From: Azospirillum brasilense
GTDB lineage: Bacteria; Pseudomonadota; Alphaproteobacteria; Azospirillales; Azospirillaceae
Direction: 5' to 3'
DNA length: 64,000 nucleotides
NCBI RefSeq assembly: GCF_022023855.1
Contig: NZ_CP059449.1
Coordinates: 1,970,501 to 2,034,500, forward strand
Shown: in pieces, positions 46,425 to 55,375 of the stretch
How positions within the stretch are numbered: position 1 is the stretch's first letter
Layout: every line of letters starts with the position of its first letter
Position numbers and translations under genes: made by a program
Notes under the pieces: model-generated
Seen by the model: only the letters and a program-made list of their open reading frames with translations
Database searches by the model: none
What the model was told of the DNA's origin: nothing

Positions 46425-47342
46425 TTATGCTGCCGGCTTTTCAAGGAGTGACAAGCAGTCCAGATCCTTATCCATCGGAGAGTCTCCCCAATCCATTAGA
46501 ACCTGCTCCACTACATTGAGACCGGAGCGAATAGCCGCGTGTTTGAAAAGTGGGGCGGACATGAAGTTGCGCCAGTGAGGGTTCTCTTGGTAGGTGTTGC
46601 CAGGCTGCCTGTCATTGTTGGAGTGGTGGATGAGGGCTTTTCCTCCTGGGGAAAGTACGCGCGAGAACTCCTTTATATAGGAAATGACGTCGTCGTATTC
46701 GAAGTGGACCATCGCGTCGTACGAAATAATTGCTGTCAGGCTATTGTCGGCAATGTGCGATAGCTTGCACCCGTCGTTCACGAAGCAATGAACCCTTGCA
46801 TCGCCAGCAAAGCGCTTGCGGCAATGGGCTATATTGCTTTTGTTAATGTCCACTAAGTACAGCGCTGTTGGCGACCTCAATTGGAGTATCTGAGCTGAAT
46901 GACGACCGCGTCCACACGCCAAGTCCATGACCACGTCGCAGTCAAGCTCAGAAAATAGTCGGAAAAACGGGGTGGCCTCCCCCCAGAATCCTGTAAGGCC
47001 TTTCTCGTTGTCCCAATCATCGTAGTATGGAGATTCCTCCCAGTCTGCTCTGATATTCTCTCTGTGCATGCTTGAGGGGCGAGTATATTCGTGCAGATCT
47101 CTAGCGAGAGAAAGCTGAAGGTTTTCAATTATATCGAGTCTTGATGAAATGGCATTAAGAATTTCTTTTCTGAACCTGTGATCCAGTGAATTGTCTAAAA
47201 TACTCAATTTTTCTGATAATGTATTATTAATATTTATTATTTCTCCATTGGCAGTATTGAGCTTCTGAATATCGTTCTCTATATCAGGGAGTCTTTGCAA
47301 GTTTCTAATGAGTCTAACTGTTGTTTTGATTTTTCGAATCAT
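46425..47342 (-). CDS. Class I SAM-dependent methyltransferase with N-terminal coiled coil, AT-rich
   Basis: 305-residue protein. Residues 1-90 look like a coiled coil (IENDIQKLNTANGEIININN), and the rest is a methyltransferase domain with VVMDLACGRGRHSAQIL as SAM motif I, ALYLVDINKSNIAHCRKRF as motif II, and an AIISYDAMVHFEYDDV segment. The ATG at 47342 has GGAGG nine bases upstream. The codon use and base composition are much more AT-rich than every neighbour, and transposase remnants lie on both sides, so horizontal acquisition is likely. Coiled-coil methyltransferases of this type often modify surface glycans; the target here is unknown. Confidence 0.8.
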   Translation of the reverse strand: MIRKIKTTVRLIRNLQRLPDIENDIQKLNTANGEIININNTLSEKLSILDNSLDHRFRKEILNAISSRLDIIENLQLSLARDLHEYTRPSSMHRENIRADWEESPYYDDWDNEKGLTGFWGEATPFFRLFSELDCDVVMDLACGRGRHSAQILQLRSPTALYLVDINKSNIAHCRKRFAGDARVHCFVNDGCKLSHIADNSLTAIISYDAMVHFEYDDVISYIKEFSRVLSPGGKALIHHSNNDRQPGNTYQENPHWRNFMSAPLFKHAAIRSGLNVVEQVLMDWGDSPMDKDLDCLSLLEKPAA

Positions 47343-47627
47343 GCTTTGCATCCTCCACTGACTGCATGGTGCTATTCGCACCGGTTTACGCTGCCATTTT
47401 CATAAAAAATGCAAGAACTGTCTCCCAAGAACTGTCTCCATTGAATAGCAGATTGCGAGCTTGTTAGCCAAGCGAGGCCGCAGTCGCAAGCGAGAATCGC
47501 GCAGGCCTTGCAACTCCGGTTTCTTTGGCGCCACAAGCCAGCCTCGGACCAGTCCCGGTTCTCCCATTTCGCGCGGCGATGGGCAGTGATGCGGCTTCCC
47601 AACTGTCAAGGCCTTCGCCACCGGAGT

Positions 47628-47645
47628 GGGGCAGGACTCGCGCCA
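47628..47645 (+). repeat. 18-bp direct repeat, left copy
   Basis: GGGGCAGGACTCGCGCCA, repeated exactly at 48132-48149, where it overlaps the end of the glycine riboswitch and its downstream hairpin. Too long to be chance over 500 bp. Confidence 0.75.
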
Positions 47646-47663
47646 GTCAAAACGCCGCTTACC

Positions 47664-47770
47664 ATGGCCTGGAGCAGTGGGCAGGCGGAAGATCCGATCA
47701 ACAAGCTGGAGTTCATCAAGCGCCAGTATGGACGCTCAAACTGCGTCGCCGCGTCCTCCTTACCGCCTAA
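47664..47770 (+). pseudogene. C-terminal remnant of an ISL3-like transposase
   Basis: The reading AWSSGQAEDPINKLEFIKRQ matches the conserved C-terminal segment of ISL3/Tn-type transposases (WSNGQAEGQINRLK). It is followed, after a frame change near the YGR motif, by LKLRRRVLLTA and a stop at 47768. Everything upstream of the fragment is missing. The rest of 47343-47880 shows no gene I can support. Confidence 0.65.
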
Positions 47771-47908
47771 TCCCCGCTATATGGGGGGGGTCGGAAAATG
47801 GGGGTCATCTCACCGTCGTCAGCCTGAGGCCGGAGGCCAAGCTTATCCATGCGCTGATTGACATTCCCAAAGGTCTCGGTAGGTTAGATCGCACAAGCCG
47901 ACGATCCC

Positions 47909-48136
47909 TCGCGGGAGAGATCGCGGGCCGGGGGCCAGGACACTGGATGCCGGTCTGCGGCGCCGAAGGAGCAACCGCCCCGGAAACTCTCAGGCAAAAG
48001 GACCGCAAGGGGGATAAGGCAACTCTGGAAAGCAGCTCCGTCCGCGCACAGCGGGCGACGGCTCACCGAAGGAGTAAACCGGTCGTTGGGGGTTGGACCC
48101 CGCCGGTGAATCTCTCAGGTCCAGGACAGAGGGGGC
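47909..48136 (+). promoter_or_regulatory. Tandem glycine riboswitch
   Basis: Two glycine aptamers in series upstream of gcvT. Aptamer 1 (about 47909-48018) has GCGGGAGAGA, GCGCCGAAGGAGCAACCGCC and AACTCTCAGGCAAAAGGACC. Aptamer 2 (about 48022-48136) has AACTCTGGAAAGCAG, CACCGAAGGAGTAAACC and AATCTCTCAGGTCCAGGACA. These are the conserved core segments of the gcvT RNA class. A short hairpin CGCGCC/GGCGCG (48143-48160) follows and may be the expression platform. It should switch the glycine cleavage operon on when glycine is plentiful. Confidence 0.95.
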
Positions 48137-48149
48137 AGGACTCGCGCCA
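48132..48149 (+). repeat. 18-bp direct repeat, right copy
   Basis: Second exact copy of GGGGCAGGACTCGCGCCA (the first is at 47628-47645). It forms the start of the riboswitch-to-gcvT junction, so the left copy may be a duplicated piece of this leader. Confidence 0.75.
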
Positions 48150-48190
48150 ATCCCGGCGCGGGTTGTGCGACCCTATGTCGGAGGACCCGC

Positions 48191-49303
48191 GTGACCGAGG
48201 CTTCTGAGTCCCCCAAGAAAACGCCGCTGCACAGCCTCCATCTGGAGCTGAAGGGCAAGATGGTGCCCTTCGCCGGCTACGACATGCCGGTGCAGTACCC
48301 GCTCGGCATCCTCAAGGAGCACCAGCACACCCGCGCCAAGGCCGGGCTGTTCGACGTGTCGCACATGGGGCAGGTGCGCCTGACCGGCGAGGACCCGGCC
48401 GCCGCGCTGGAGTCGCTGGTTCCCGGCGACATCAAGGGGCTGGCCCGCGGGCGCATGCGCTACACGCTGTTCCTGAACGAGCAGGGCGGCATCCTCGACG
48501 ACCTGATGGTCACCAACGCCGGCGACCACCTGTTCCTGGTCGTCAACGCCGCCCGCAAGGACCACGACGTCGCCCACATGCGCGAGCGTCTGAAGGGCAA
48601 GGCCGAGGTGGAGCTGCTGGACGACCTCGCCTTGATGGCCCTGCAGGGGCCGGAGGCCGCGGCGGTGCTCGGGCGCTTCATCCCCGAAGCGGCCACCATG
48701 AAATTCATGAGCTACCTGCCGGCCACCTTCAACGGCATCCCGGTGATCATCACCCGCTCCGGCTACACGGGCGAGGACGGCTACGAAATCTCCTGCGACA
48801 AGTCCGACGCCGAGACCATCGCCCGCGCCCTGCTGGCCGAGGACGAGGTCGAGGCCATCGGGCTGGGGGCCCGCGATTCGCTGCGCCTGGAGGCCGGGCT
48901 CTGCCTCTACGGCCACGACATCGACGAGACGACGACTCCGGTCGAAGCCGGCCTGGAATGGGCGCTGTCCAAGCGCCGCCGGGAGGAGGGCGGCTTCCCC
49001 GGCTACGCCATCATTAAGGACCAGCTCGCCAACGGCGCCCCGCGCCGCCGCGTCGGCCTCCAGCCGGAAGGCCGCCAGCCGGCCCGCGAGCACACCGACG
49101 TCTGCGACGCGGACGGACACAAGATCGGCGAGGTGACCAGCGGCGGCTTCGGCCCCACCGCCTCCGCCCCGGTCGCCATGGGCTATGTGGACTGCGCGCA
49201 CGCCGCCGTGGGCACGCCGGTCCAGCTCATGGTCCGCGGCAAGCCGCTGGCCGCCAAGGTCGCTGCCATGCCCTTCGTGCCGCAGCGCTACTACCGCGGC
49301 TGA
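48191..49303 (+). CDS. gcvT: Glycine cleavage T protein (aminomethyltransferase)
   Basis: Takes the aminomethyl group from lipoyl-H protein and forms methylene-tetrahydrofolate with release of ammonia. 370 residues. Markers: [33 protein letters not shown], then [31 protein letters not shown], and the C-terminal [20 protein letters not shown]. The start is GTG at 48191 with TCGGAGG seven bases upstream. It is directly downstream of the glycine riboswitch and heads the gcv operon. Confidence 0.97.
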   Translation: MTEASESPKKTPLHSLHLELKGKMVPFAGYDMPVQYPLGILKEHQHTRAKAGLFDVSHMGQVRLTGEDPAAALESLVPGDIKGLARGRMRYTLFLNEQGGILDDLMVTNAGDHLFLVVNAARKDHDVAHMRERLKGKAEVELLDDLALMALQGPEAAAVLGRFIPEAATMKFMSYLPATFNGIPVIITRSGYTGEDGYEISCDKSDAETIARALLAEDEVEAIGLGARDSLRLEAGLCLYGHDIDETTTPVEAGLEWALSKRRREEGGFPGYAIIKDQLANGAPRRRVGLQPEGRQPAREHTDVCDADGHKIGEVTSGGFGPTASAPVAMGYVDCAHAAVGTPVQLMVRGKPLAAKVAAMPFVPQRYYRG

Positions 49304-49335
49304 CCAAACAAACACCGAGCGAACAGGGGACAACC

Positions 49336-49710
49336 ATGACCATCAAGTACACCAAGGACCATGAGTGGGTCCGCGTCGAGGGCGACGTCGGCACCGTCGG
49401 CGTCAGCGACCACGCCCAGCACCAGCTCGGCGACGTCGTGTTCGTCGAGCTGCCGGACGTCGGCCGCCAGCTCACCCAGGGCAAGGAAGCCGCCGTCGTG
49501 GAGTCGGTGAAGGCCGCCAGCGACGTGTTCGCCCCGGTCTCCGGCGAGGTGATCGAAGCCAACGCCGATCTGGAGAACGACCCGTCGCTGGTCAACGCCG
49601 GGGCCGAGACCACCGGCTGGTTCTTCAAGCTGCGCCTCAGCAACCCGTCGGAGCTGGACGGGCTGATGGACGAAGCCTCCTACAAGGCCTTCGTGGAAGG
49701 GCAAGCCTGA
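49336..49710 (+). CDS. gcvH: Glycine cleavage H protein (lipoyl carrier)
   Basis: Small shuttle protein carrying lipoate between the P, T and L proteins. 124 residues. The lipoylated lysine is K59 in [19 protein letters not shown], and [20 protein letters not shown] is the usual start. An ACAGGGGACAACC leader precedes the ATG. It lies 32 bp after gcvT and one base before gcvPA. The L protein (dihydrolipoamide dehydrogenase) is not in the window. Confidence 0.97.
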   Translation: MTIKYTKDHEWVRVEGDVGTVGVSDHAQHQLGDVVFVELPDVGRQLTQGKEAAVVESVKAASDVFAPVSGEVIEANADLENDPSLVNAGAETTGWFFKLRLSNPSELDGLMDEASYKAFVEGQA

Positions 49711-49711
49711 G

Positions 49712-51052
49712 ATGCGTTACCTGCCCCTGACCGAGGCCGACCGGCGCTCCATGCTGGAGGCCATCGACGTGCCGTCGGTGGACGAGCTGTTCCGCGACGT
49801 GCCCGAGGCGGCCCGCCTCTCCGGCCCGATCAAGGGGCTGTCCAACCATATGGGCGAGCTTGAGGTCGATCGCGCCCTGTCGGCGATGGCGGGCAAGAAC
49901 CTGCCCGCCGGCAGCGTGCCGAGCTTCCTCGGCGCCGGCGCCTACCGCCACCATATCCCGGCGACGGTGGACCATCTGGTGCAGCGCGGCGAGTTCCTGA
50001 CCGCCTACACCCCTTACCAGCCGGAGGTGAGCCAGGGCACGCTGCAGGTCCTGTTCGAGTTCCAGACCCAGGTCTCTCTGCTGACCGGCATGGACGTCGC
50101 CAACGCATCCATGTACGACGGCGCCACCGCCTGCGCGGAAGCTGTGATGATGGCCAACCGCGTCACCCGGCGGAAGAAGGCCGTGCTGTCTGGCGGCCTG
50201 CACCCGCATTACCGCGACACCACGACGACCGACGCGCGCTTCATCGGCTTCGAGACGGTCGTCATGCCGCCGGCCCCGGCCGGCGGTGAGGATCTCCTGG
50301 CCGAGGTCGACGGCGACACCTCCTGCGTCGTCGTGCAGAACCCCGATGTCTTCGGCCATGTTCGCGATTACACGGAACTGGGCAAGGCCTGCCAGGCCAA
50401 GGGCGCCCTGCTGATCGTCGTGGTGACGGAGGCCGTGTCGCTCGGCCTGCTGACCCCGCCGGGTGAGATGGGCGCCGACATCGTGGCGGCCGAAGGCCAG
50501 TCTCTGGGCAACGCACTGAACTTCGGCGGCCCCTATGTCGGTCTGTTCGCGGTGAAGGAGAAGCTGGTCCGCCAGATGCCAGGCCGCCTCTGCGGCCAGA
50601 CGGTGGACGCCGACGGGCGGCGCGGCTTCGTGCTGACGCTCTCCACCCGCGAGCAGCACATCCGCCGTGAGAAGGCGACCTCGAACATCTGCACAAACTC
50701 CGGCCTGTGCGCGCTGGCCTTCTCCATCCACCTCAGCCTGCTGGGGGAGGAAGGCTTCACCCGGCTCGCCGAGATCAACCACGCCAAGGCCGTCCAACTG
50801 GCCGACAAGCTGGCCGCGGTGACGGGCGTTGAAATCGTCAACGGCAGCTTCTTCAACGAATTCACCGTGAAGCTGCCGAAGCCCGCGGCGGAGGTTGTGG
50901 AGGCTCTGGCGCGGCGCGGCATCCTGGGCGGCGTTCCGGCCTCCCGCCTGTTTGGCGGCGGGCTCGACGACCTGCTGATCGTGGCCGCCACCGAGACCAA
51001 CACCGAGTCCGACATGGACGCCTTCGCCACCGCCCTCGCCGAGGTTCTGTGA
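49712..51052 (+). CDS. gcvPA: Glycine dehydrogenase (decarboxylating) subunit 1
   Basis: N-terminal half of the split P protein, forming the decarboxylating complex with GcvPB. 446 residues. Markers: [20 protein letters not shown], then [38 protein letters not shown], and [20 protein letters not shown]. This half does not carry the PLP lysine. The stop TGATG overlaps the gcvPB start. Two-subunit P protein is typical of Azospirillum-like alphaproteobacteria, unlike the fused form in E. coli. Confidence 0.96.
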   Translation: MRYLPLTEADRRSMLEAIDVPSVDELFRDVPEAARLSGPIKGLSNHMGELEVDRALSAMAGKNLPAGSVPSFLGAGAYRHHIPATVDHLVQRGEFLTAYTPYQPEVSQGTLQVLFEFQTQVSLLTGMDVANASMYDGATACAEAVMMANRVTRRKKAVLSGGLHPHYRDTTTTDARFIGFETVVMPPAPAGGEDLLAEVDGDTSCVVVQNPDVFGHVRDYTELGKACQAKGALLIVVVTEAVSLGLLTPPGEMGADIVAAEGQSLGNALNFGGPYVGLFAVKEKLVRQMPGRLCGQTVDADGRRGFVLTLSTREQHIRREKATSNICTNSGLCALAFSIHLSLLGEEGFTRLAEINHAKAVQLADKLAAVTGVEIVNGSFFNEFTVKLPKPAAEVVEALARRGILGGVPASRLFGGGLDDLLIVAATETNTESDMDAFATALAEVL

Positions 51053-52629
51053 TGAGCATGAACAACCAGGGTCGCCCGACTCATATCTCCGGGGGCATCC
51101 AGAATTCGGACAGCGCCGTTCCGCAGACCGTCACCGGCAACCGCGGTCTCCAGATCGAAGAGCCGTTGATCTTCGAACAGGACAGCGCCGGGCGTTGCGG
51201 CGTCGACCTGCCGGAGGTCCCGGCGGTGGGCTCGCGTCTGGGTGCCGTCAAGCCGCGCGGCCGGATCGGCCTGCCGGGCCTCGCCGAGCCGCAGGTGGTC
51301 CGCCACTACACCCGCCTGTCGCAGAAGAACTACGCCATCGACAGCGGCCTGTACCCGCTGGGCTCCTGCACGATGAAGCACAACCCGCGCCTCAACGAGA
51401 AGATGGCTCGGCTGCCGGGCTTCGCCGACGTGCACCCGCTCCAGCCCGAAAGCACGGTGCAGGGGGCGCTGGAGCTGATGGCGGAGCTGGGCCGCTGGCT
51501 CGCCACGCTGACCGGAATGGCGGCGGTGACGCTGGCCCCGGCCGCTGGCGCGCACGGCGAGATGTGCGGCATCATGGCGATCCGCTCCGCCCATGACGCC
51601 AAGGGCGATAAGGGCCGCACCAGGATCCTCGTCCCGGAAAGCGCCCACGGCACCAACCCGGCGACCGCCGCCGCCTGCGGCTACACGGTCGAGGCGATCC
51701 CGGCGACCGAGGACGGGCGCGTCGATCTGGAGGCGCTGAAGGCCAAGCTCGGCCCCGACGTGGCCGGCCTGATGCTGACCAACCCGAACACCTGCGGGCT
51801 GTTCGAGCGCGACATCATCACCATCGCCGAAGCGGTCCACGCGGCGGGCGCCTATTTCTACTGCGACGGCGCCAACTTCAACGCCATCGTCGGGCGGGTG
51901 CGCCCGGCGGACCTCGGCATCGACGTGATGCACATCAACCTGCACAAGACCTTCTCCACGCCGCACGGCGGCGGCGGTCCGGGTTCCGGCCCGGTGGTCT
52001 TCGCGGAGTCGCTGGCCCCCTTCGTCCCGGTGCCCTACGTGGTGCAGGACAAGGACGGTGCCTTCCGTCTGGTTGAGCAGGCCGGCGACGGTCCGGCCTT
52101 CGGGCGGATGAAGGCGTTCCACGGCCAGATGGGCATGTTCGTCCGCGCGCTCGCCTACATGATGAGCCACGGCGCCGACGGTCTGCGACAGGTGGCGAAC
52201 GACGCGGTGCTGAACGCGAACTACCTGCTGGCCCGTCTTCAGGACGTGATGACGCCCTCCTTCGACGGGCCGTGCATGCACGAATGCCTGTTCGACGACC
52301 GCTTCCTGAAGGGCACGGGGGTGACCACGCTCGACATCGCCAAGGCGCTGATCGACGAGGGCTTCCACCCCATGACCATGTACTTCCCGCTGGTCGTGCA
52401 CGGCGCCCTGCTGATCGAGCCGACCGAGACCGAGTCGAAGGCCAGCCTGGACCAGTTCGTCACCGCCCTGCGCGCGCTGGCGGAGCGGGCCAAGTCCGGC
52501 GACGTGGCCTATTTCCAGGGCGCCCCGCGCCTGACCCCGCGCCGCCGCCTGGACGAGACCGCCGCCGCCCGCAAGCCGGTGCTGCGGTGGAGCCCGGCGG
52601 TGGAGCCGGAGACGGTCGCGGCGGAGTAG
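51052..52629 (+). CDS. gcvPB: Glycine dehydrogenase (decarboxylating) subunit 2
   Basis: Catalytic half of the split P protein, using PLP to decarboxylate glycine. 525 residues. K299 in HINLHKTFSTPHGGGGPGSG is the Schiff-base lysine, and PLGSCTMKHNPRLNE and PESAHGTNPATAA line the cofactor site. The ATG at 51052 overlaps the gcvPA stop; a GTG at 51049 would add one residue. Last gene of the glycine cleavage operon, followed by a palindromic repeat. Confidence 0.97.
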   Translation: MSMNNQGRPTHISGGIQNSDSAVPQTVTGNRGLQIEEPLIFEQDSAGRCGVDLPEVPAVGSRLGAVKPRGRIGLPGLAEPQVVRHYTRLSQKNYAIDSGLYPLGSCTMKHNPRLNEKMARLPGFADVHPLQPESTVQGALELMAELGRWLATLTGMAAVTLAPAAGAHGEMCGIMAIRSAHDAKGDKGRTRILVPESAHGTNPATAAACGYTVEAIPATEDGRVDLEALKAKLGPDVAGLMLTNPNTCGLFERDIITIAEAVHAAGAYFYCDGANFNAIVGRVRPADLGIDVMHINLHKTFSTPHGGGGPGSGPVVFAESLAPFVPVPYVVQDKDGAFRLVEQAGDGPAFGRMKAFHGQMGMFVRALAYMMSHGADGLRQVANDAVLNANYLLARLQDVMTPSFDGPCMHECLFDDRFLKGTGVTTLDIAKALIDEGFHPMTMYFPLVVHGALLIEPTETESKASLDQFVTALRALAERAKSGDVAYFQGAPRLTPRRRLDETAAARKPVLRWSPAVEPETVAAE

Positions 52630-52636
52630 GGCGCAC

Positions 52637-52756
52637 TTGCCCCCACCCTCCCATTTCGTGGGTCCCTCCCTCCCCCGCTGCGCAGGGGAGGGATTGATTG
52701 CGGAGGCGGCGGAGTTCCCTCCCCTGCGCAGCGGGGGAGGGTTAGGGTGGGGGCAA
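52637..52756. repeat. 120-bp GC-rich palindromic element, copy 3
   Basis: Bounded by the perfect inverted repeat TTGCCCCCACCCT / AGGGTGGGGGCAA, with two internal hairpins built on CCCCTGCGCAGCGGGG-type sequence. It is the longest member of the family at 5753-5832 and 31286-31333. It lies between the convergent stops of gcvPB and the OmpA-like gene and has no coding capacity. It may serve as a bidirectional terminator or be a small non-autonomous element. Confidence 0.75.
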
Positions 52757-52764
52757 CGCGACCC

Positions 52765-54084
52765 TCACCGCTGGTCCAGCTTCACCTCGATCCGCCGATT
52801 CCGCGCCAGCGCCTCGTCGCTGGTGCCGGGGTCGAGCGGCTGATACTCGCCGAAGCCGGCGGCGGCCAGACGGTCCGCCGGAATTCCCTGGTCGATCAGA
52901 TACTTCACCACCGAGATCGCGCGCGCCGCCGACAGCTCCCAGTTCGAGGCGAACTGGATGCGCACCGGGCGCGCGTCGGTGTGGCCGTCCACGCGCAGCA
53001 CCCAGTTGATGTCCGGTGGGATGGTCCGGCCGATCTCGATCAGCGTGCGCGCCAGTTCCGCCAGCCGCTGCTTGCCGGCTTCCTCCAGAGTCGCGGAGCC
53101 GGAGGGGAACAGCAGCTCCGACTGGAAGACGAAGCGGTCGCCGACGATGCGAACGTCCTGCCGGTTGCCCAGAGCCTCGCGCACCCGCCCGAAGAACTCG
53201 GAGCGGTAGCGGGCGAGGTCCTGTACCTTGGCGGCCAGCGCCTGGTTCAGCCGCGAGCCGAGTTCGGCGATCTGGACCTGCTGCTCCTCCGCCTTCTTCT
53301 CCGAGATTTCCAGAACGGCGCCGATGCGGGCGAGTTGCTCGCGCAAGGCGGCCATCTGCCGGTTCAGCAGGTCGACCTGCTCGTTCGCCTTGCCAGTCGC
53401 GCCCTGCTCGGCGGACAGGGAAGCCATCAACTCAGTGATTCGGATATCGCGCTTCTCGATGTCCTTCTGCGCGAGCATCGTCTTCTCGTCGGCGCTGGCG
53501 AGCCGTGTTTCCAGCGCCTTGGAACGGTCGCGCTCCCCGCCCAGCTCGGCCAGCAGGGCTAGGCGCTGCTCCTCGGACAGGCGTTGCTGCGCGGCGGCGG
53601 CGGCCAGCTCGCCCTCCAGCTTGGTCCGGGCTTCGCGCAATGCCTTCAGATCGGCCTGGAGGCTGGCGGCTTCGGCCAGCTTCAGCTCGATGGTTTCCTT
53701 GTCGGCGCGGATCGTGCGCTGCAACTCCTCCGCCGCGCGGGTGGCGTGGTCGAGGTCGCCCTGGAGCATGGCGATGCGGCCGGTCATGGTGTCCCTCGCC
53801 ACCACGGAGCCTTGAAGCTCCGCCGAGAGCTGGGCGACGTTGATGCGGAGGTCGGCGTTGGCGTCCCGCTCCAGAGCCAGCAGGTCGTTCAGCTCCGCCA
53901 CCTTGCGGTTCAGGCTGCCGAGCTGCTCGTCACGCCCGGTCAGGGCGGTCGCCATGTAGAACTGGGCGACGACGAAGATCATCAGCAGGAAGATGACCAC
54001 CATGACGAGGGACGACAGCGCGTCCACCCATCCGGGCCATGCGCTGGCCTCGCGGTGGCCGTTGCGGCGGCTGATGCTGGGCAT
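52765..54084 (-). CDS. MotB/OmpA-type peptidoglycan-anchored stator-like protein
   Basis: 439-residue inner-membrane protein with one membrane helix (about residues 24-45). D21 in WVDALSSLVMVVIFLLMIF aligns with the proton-carrying Asp of MotB. A long periplasmic coiled coil follows (about 48-310, many Leu/Glu/Arg heptads), then an OmpA-like domain binding peptidoglycan (RVDGHTDARPVRIQFASNWE then AAGFGEYQPLDPGTSDEAL). The coiled coil is far longer than in flagellar MotB. It lies downstream of the MotA/ExbB-like gene on the same strand, so they should form one proton-driven complex. It is neither Tol-Pal nor flagellar by sequence; the role is unknown. Confidence 0.85.
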   Translation of the reverse strand: MPSISRRNGHREASAWPGWVDALSSLVMVVIFLLMIFVVAQFYMATALTGRDEQLGSLNRKVAELNDLLALERDANADLRINVAQLSAELQGSVVARDTMTGRIAMLQGDLDHATRAAEELQRTIRADKETIELKLAEAASLQADLKALREARTKLEGELAAAAAQQRLSEEQRLALLAELGGERDRSKALETRLASADEKTMLAQKDIEKRDIRITELMASLSAEQGATGKANEQVDLLNRQMAALREQLARIGAVLEISEKKAEEQQVQIAELGSRLNQALAAKVQDLARYRSEFFGRVREALGNRQDVRIVGDRFVFQSELLFPSGSATLEEAGKQRLAELARTLIEIGRTIPPDINWVLRVDGHTDARPVRIQFASNWELSAARAISVVKYLIDQGIPADRLAAAGFGEYQPLDPGTSDEALARNRRIEVKLDQR

Positions 54085-54135
54085 GGCGGGGTGTCCCTCC
54101 GGACGGACAGGGGGTAGGCGTCAGCGCTGTTCCGA

Positions 54136-55323
54136 TCAGCGCTGTTCCGATTCTTCGGCCAGGGCGGCGATGGTGCGGGCCAACAGCTTGATCTCGCTGC
54201 GGATCTCCTGCACCGCCTGGACCCGGCCGGTGGACGACTCCTCGACCATGCGGGCGAGGTAGATGTCCATGTTGCGCAGATGCTGGCGCGAGGCGTCGTC
54301 GAAGCCGCCGATGGCCGCGTCGGACAGCCGGTCGAGCAGTCCCTTCATCTCCAGCTGGCTCTCGCCCAGCCGCAGGAGAAGCTGCTGTTCGGCGCGCATC
54401 TGGTCGGTCAGCGTGCTCAGCCGTTCGGTCAGCGCCATCAGATTGGCGTTGGCCGAGCGGCGGCCTTCCTCGGCGGTGGCGACGGTGCGCTGGAGCGAAT
54501 CGAGGTTCTCCGCCGTCTGCTCCAGAAGCGCCGTCAGATAGGCCGGCATCGACTGGTCGCCGGTCTCCAGGCTGCCGCCCGCCCCGCTGGAGAGGCGGGT
54601 GGCGCCGGAAAGCCAGTCCTCGACGTCCTGGAAGAAGCGGTTGTGCGCCTGGCTGGCCTGAAGCTCCAGGAAGCCCAGCACCAGCGACCCCGCCAGACCG
54701 AACAGCGAGGAGCTGAAGGCCGTGCCCATGCCGGTCAGCGGCGCTTCGAGCCCGTGCTGGAGGTTGCTGAACATCGCCCCAACATCGCCGCCCTGCACCG
54801 ACAGGCCGCCGATGACCGAGCCGACCGACTGCACGGTGTGCAGCAGGCCCCAGAAGGTGCCGAGCAGGCCGAGGAAGATCAGCAGACCGATCAGGTAGCG
54901 CGACAGCTCCCGCGACTCGTCCAGCCGCGAGGCGATGCCGTCGAGCAGCGAGCGCATCGACAGCGCCGACAGGGTCAGCCGCCCGCGCCGTTCCCGCAGC
55001 ATGCGCGCCATCGGGGCGAGCAGCACCGGTTCCGGCGCGGCGACGGCCGGGTTTCCGGACTGGAAATGCTCCAGCCACGCCACCTCGGGGCGCAGCATCA
55101 GCACCTGGCGGAAGATGAACAGGATACCGGCGAGCAGCGTGCCGAGGATCAGCCCGTTCAGCGCCGGGTTGTTCATGAAGGCGGCGCGCAGGGCCGGGAA
55201 CAGCAAGGCCGTCACGCTTCCCACGACCACCAGGAAGAGGATCATCCGTGTCAGGAAGCGCTCCGGGCGCGTCATCGGGGAAGGCTCCTCAAGAGGCTGG
55301 GACGACGGGGCGATGGCGGCCAT
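54136..55323 (-). CDS. MotA/TolQ/ExbB-type proton channel protein
   Basis: 395-residue membrane protein, proposed partner of the MotB-like gene 51 bp downstream. There are four membrane helices (about residues 27-45, 56-74, 143-165 and 197-220); the last two carry the family motifs FLGLLGTFWGLLHTVQSV and GMGTAFSSSLFGLAGSLVL. The C-terminal 170 residues are cytosolic and helical with heptads, much longer than in ExbB and reminiscent of the tail of ZorA. The ATG at 55323 is preferred; a GTG at 55329 is possible. What the complex moves or moves against is unknown. Confidence 0.85.
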   Translation of the reverse strand: MAAIAPSSQPLEEPSPMTRPERFLTRMILFLVVVGSVTALLFPALRAAFMNNPALNGLILGTLLAGILFIFRQVLMLRPEVAWLEHFQSGNPAVAAPEPVLLAPMARMLRERRGRLTLSALSMRSLLDGIASRLDESRELSRYLIGLLIFLGLLGTFWGLLHTVQSVGSVIGGLSVQGGDVGAMFSNLQHGLEAPLTGMGTAFSSSLFGLAGSLVLGFLELQASQAHNRFFQDVEDWLSGATRLSSGAGGSLETGDQSMPAYLTALLEQTAENLDSLQRTVATAEEGRRSANANLMALTERLSTLTDQMRAEQQLLLRLGESQLEMKGLLDRLSDAAIGGFDDASRQHLRNMDIYLARMVEESSTGRVQAVQEIRSEIKLLARTIAALAEESEQR

Positions 55324-55375
55324 GGGCACTCTCGTCCAGGGGAAGGGGCAGGCTGTACGGGTTACAGAGAGCAGC

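Noticed and set aside
45923..46440. Terminal inverted repeats for the IS5-like remnant
   Set aside because: Compared both edges for inverse matches and found none convincing; the element is too decayed.
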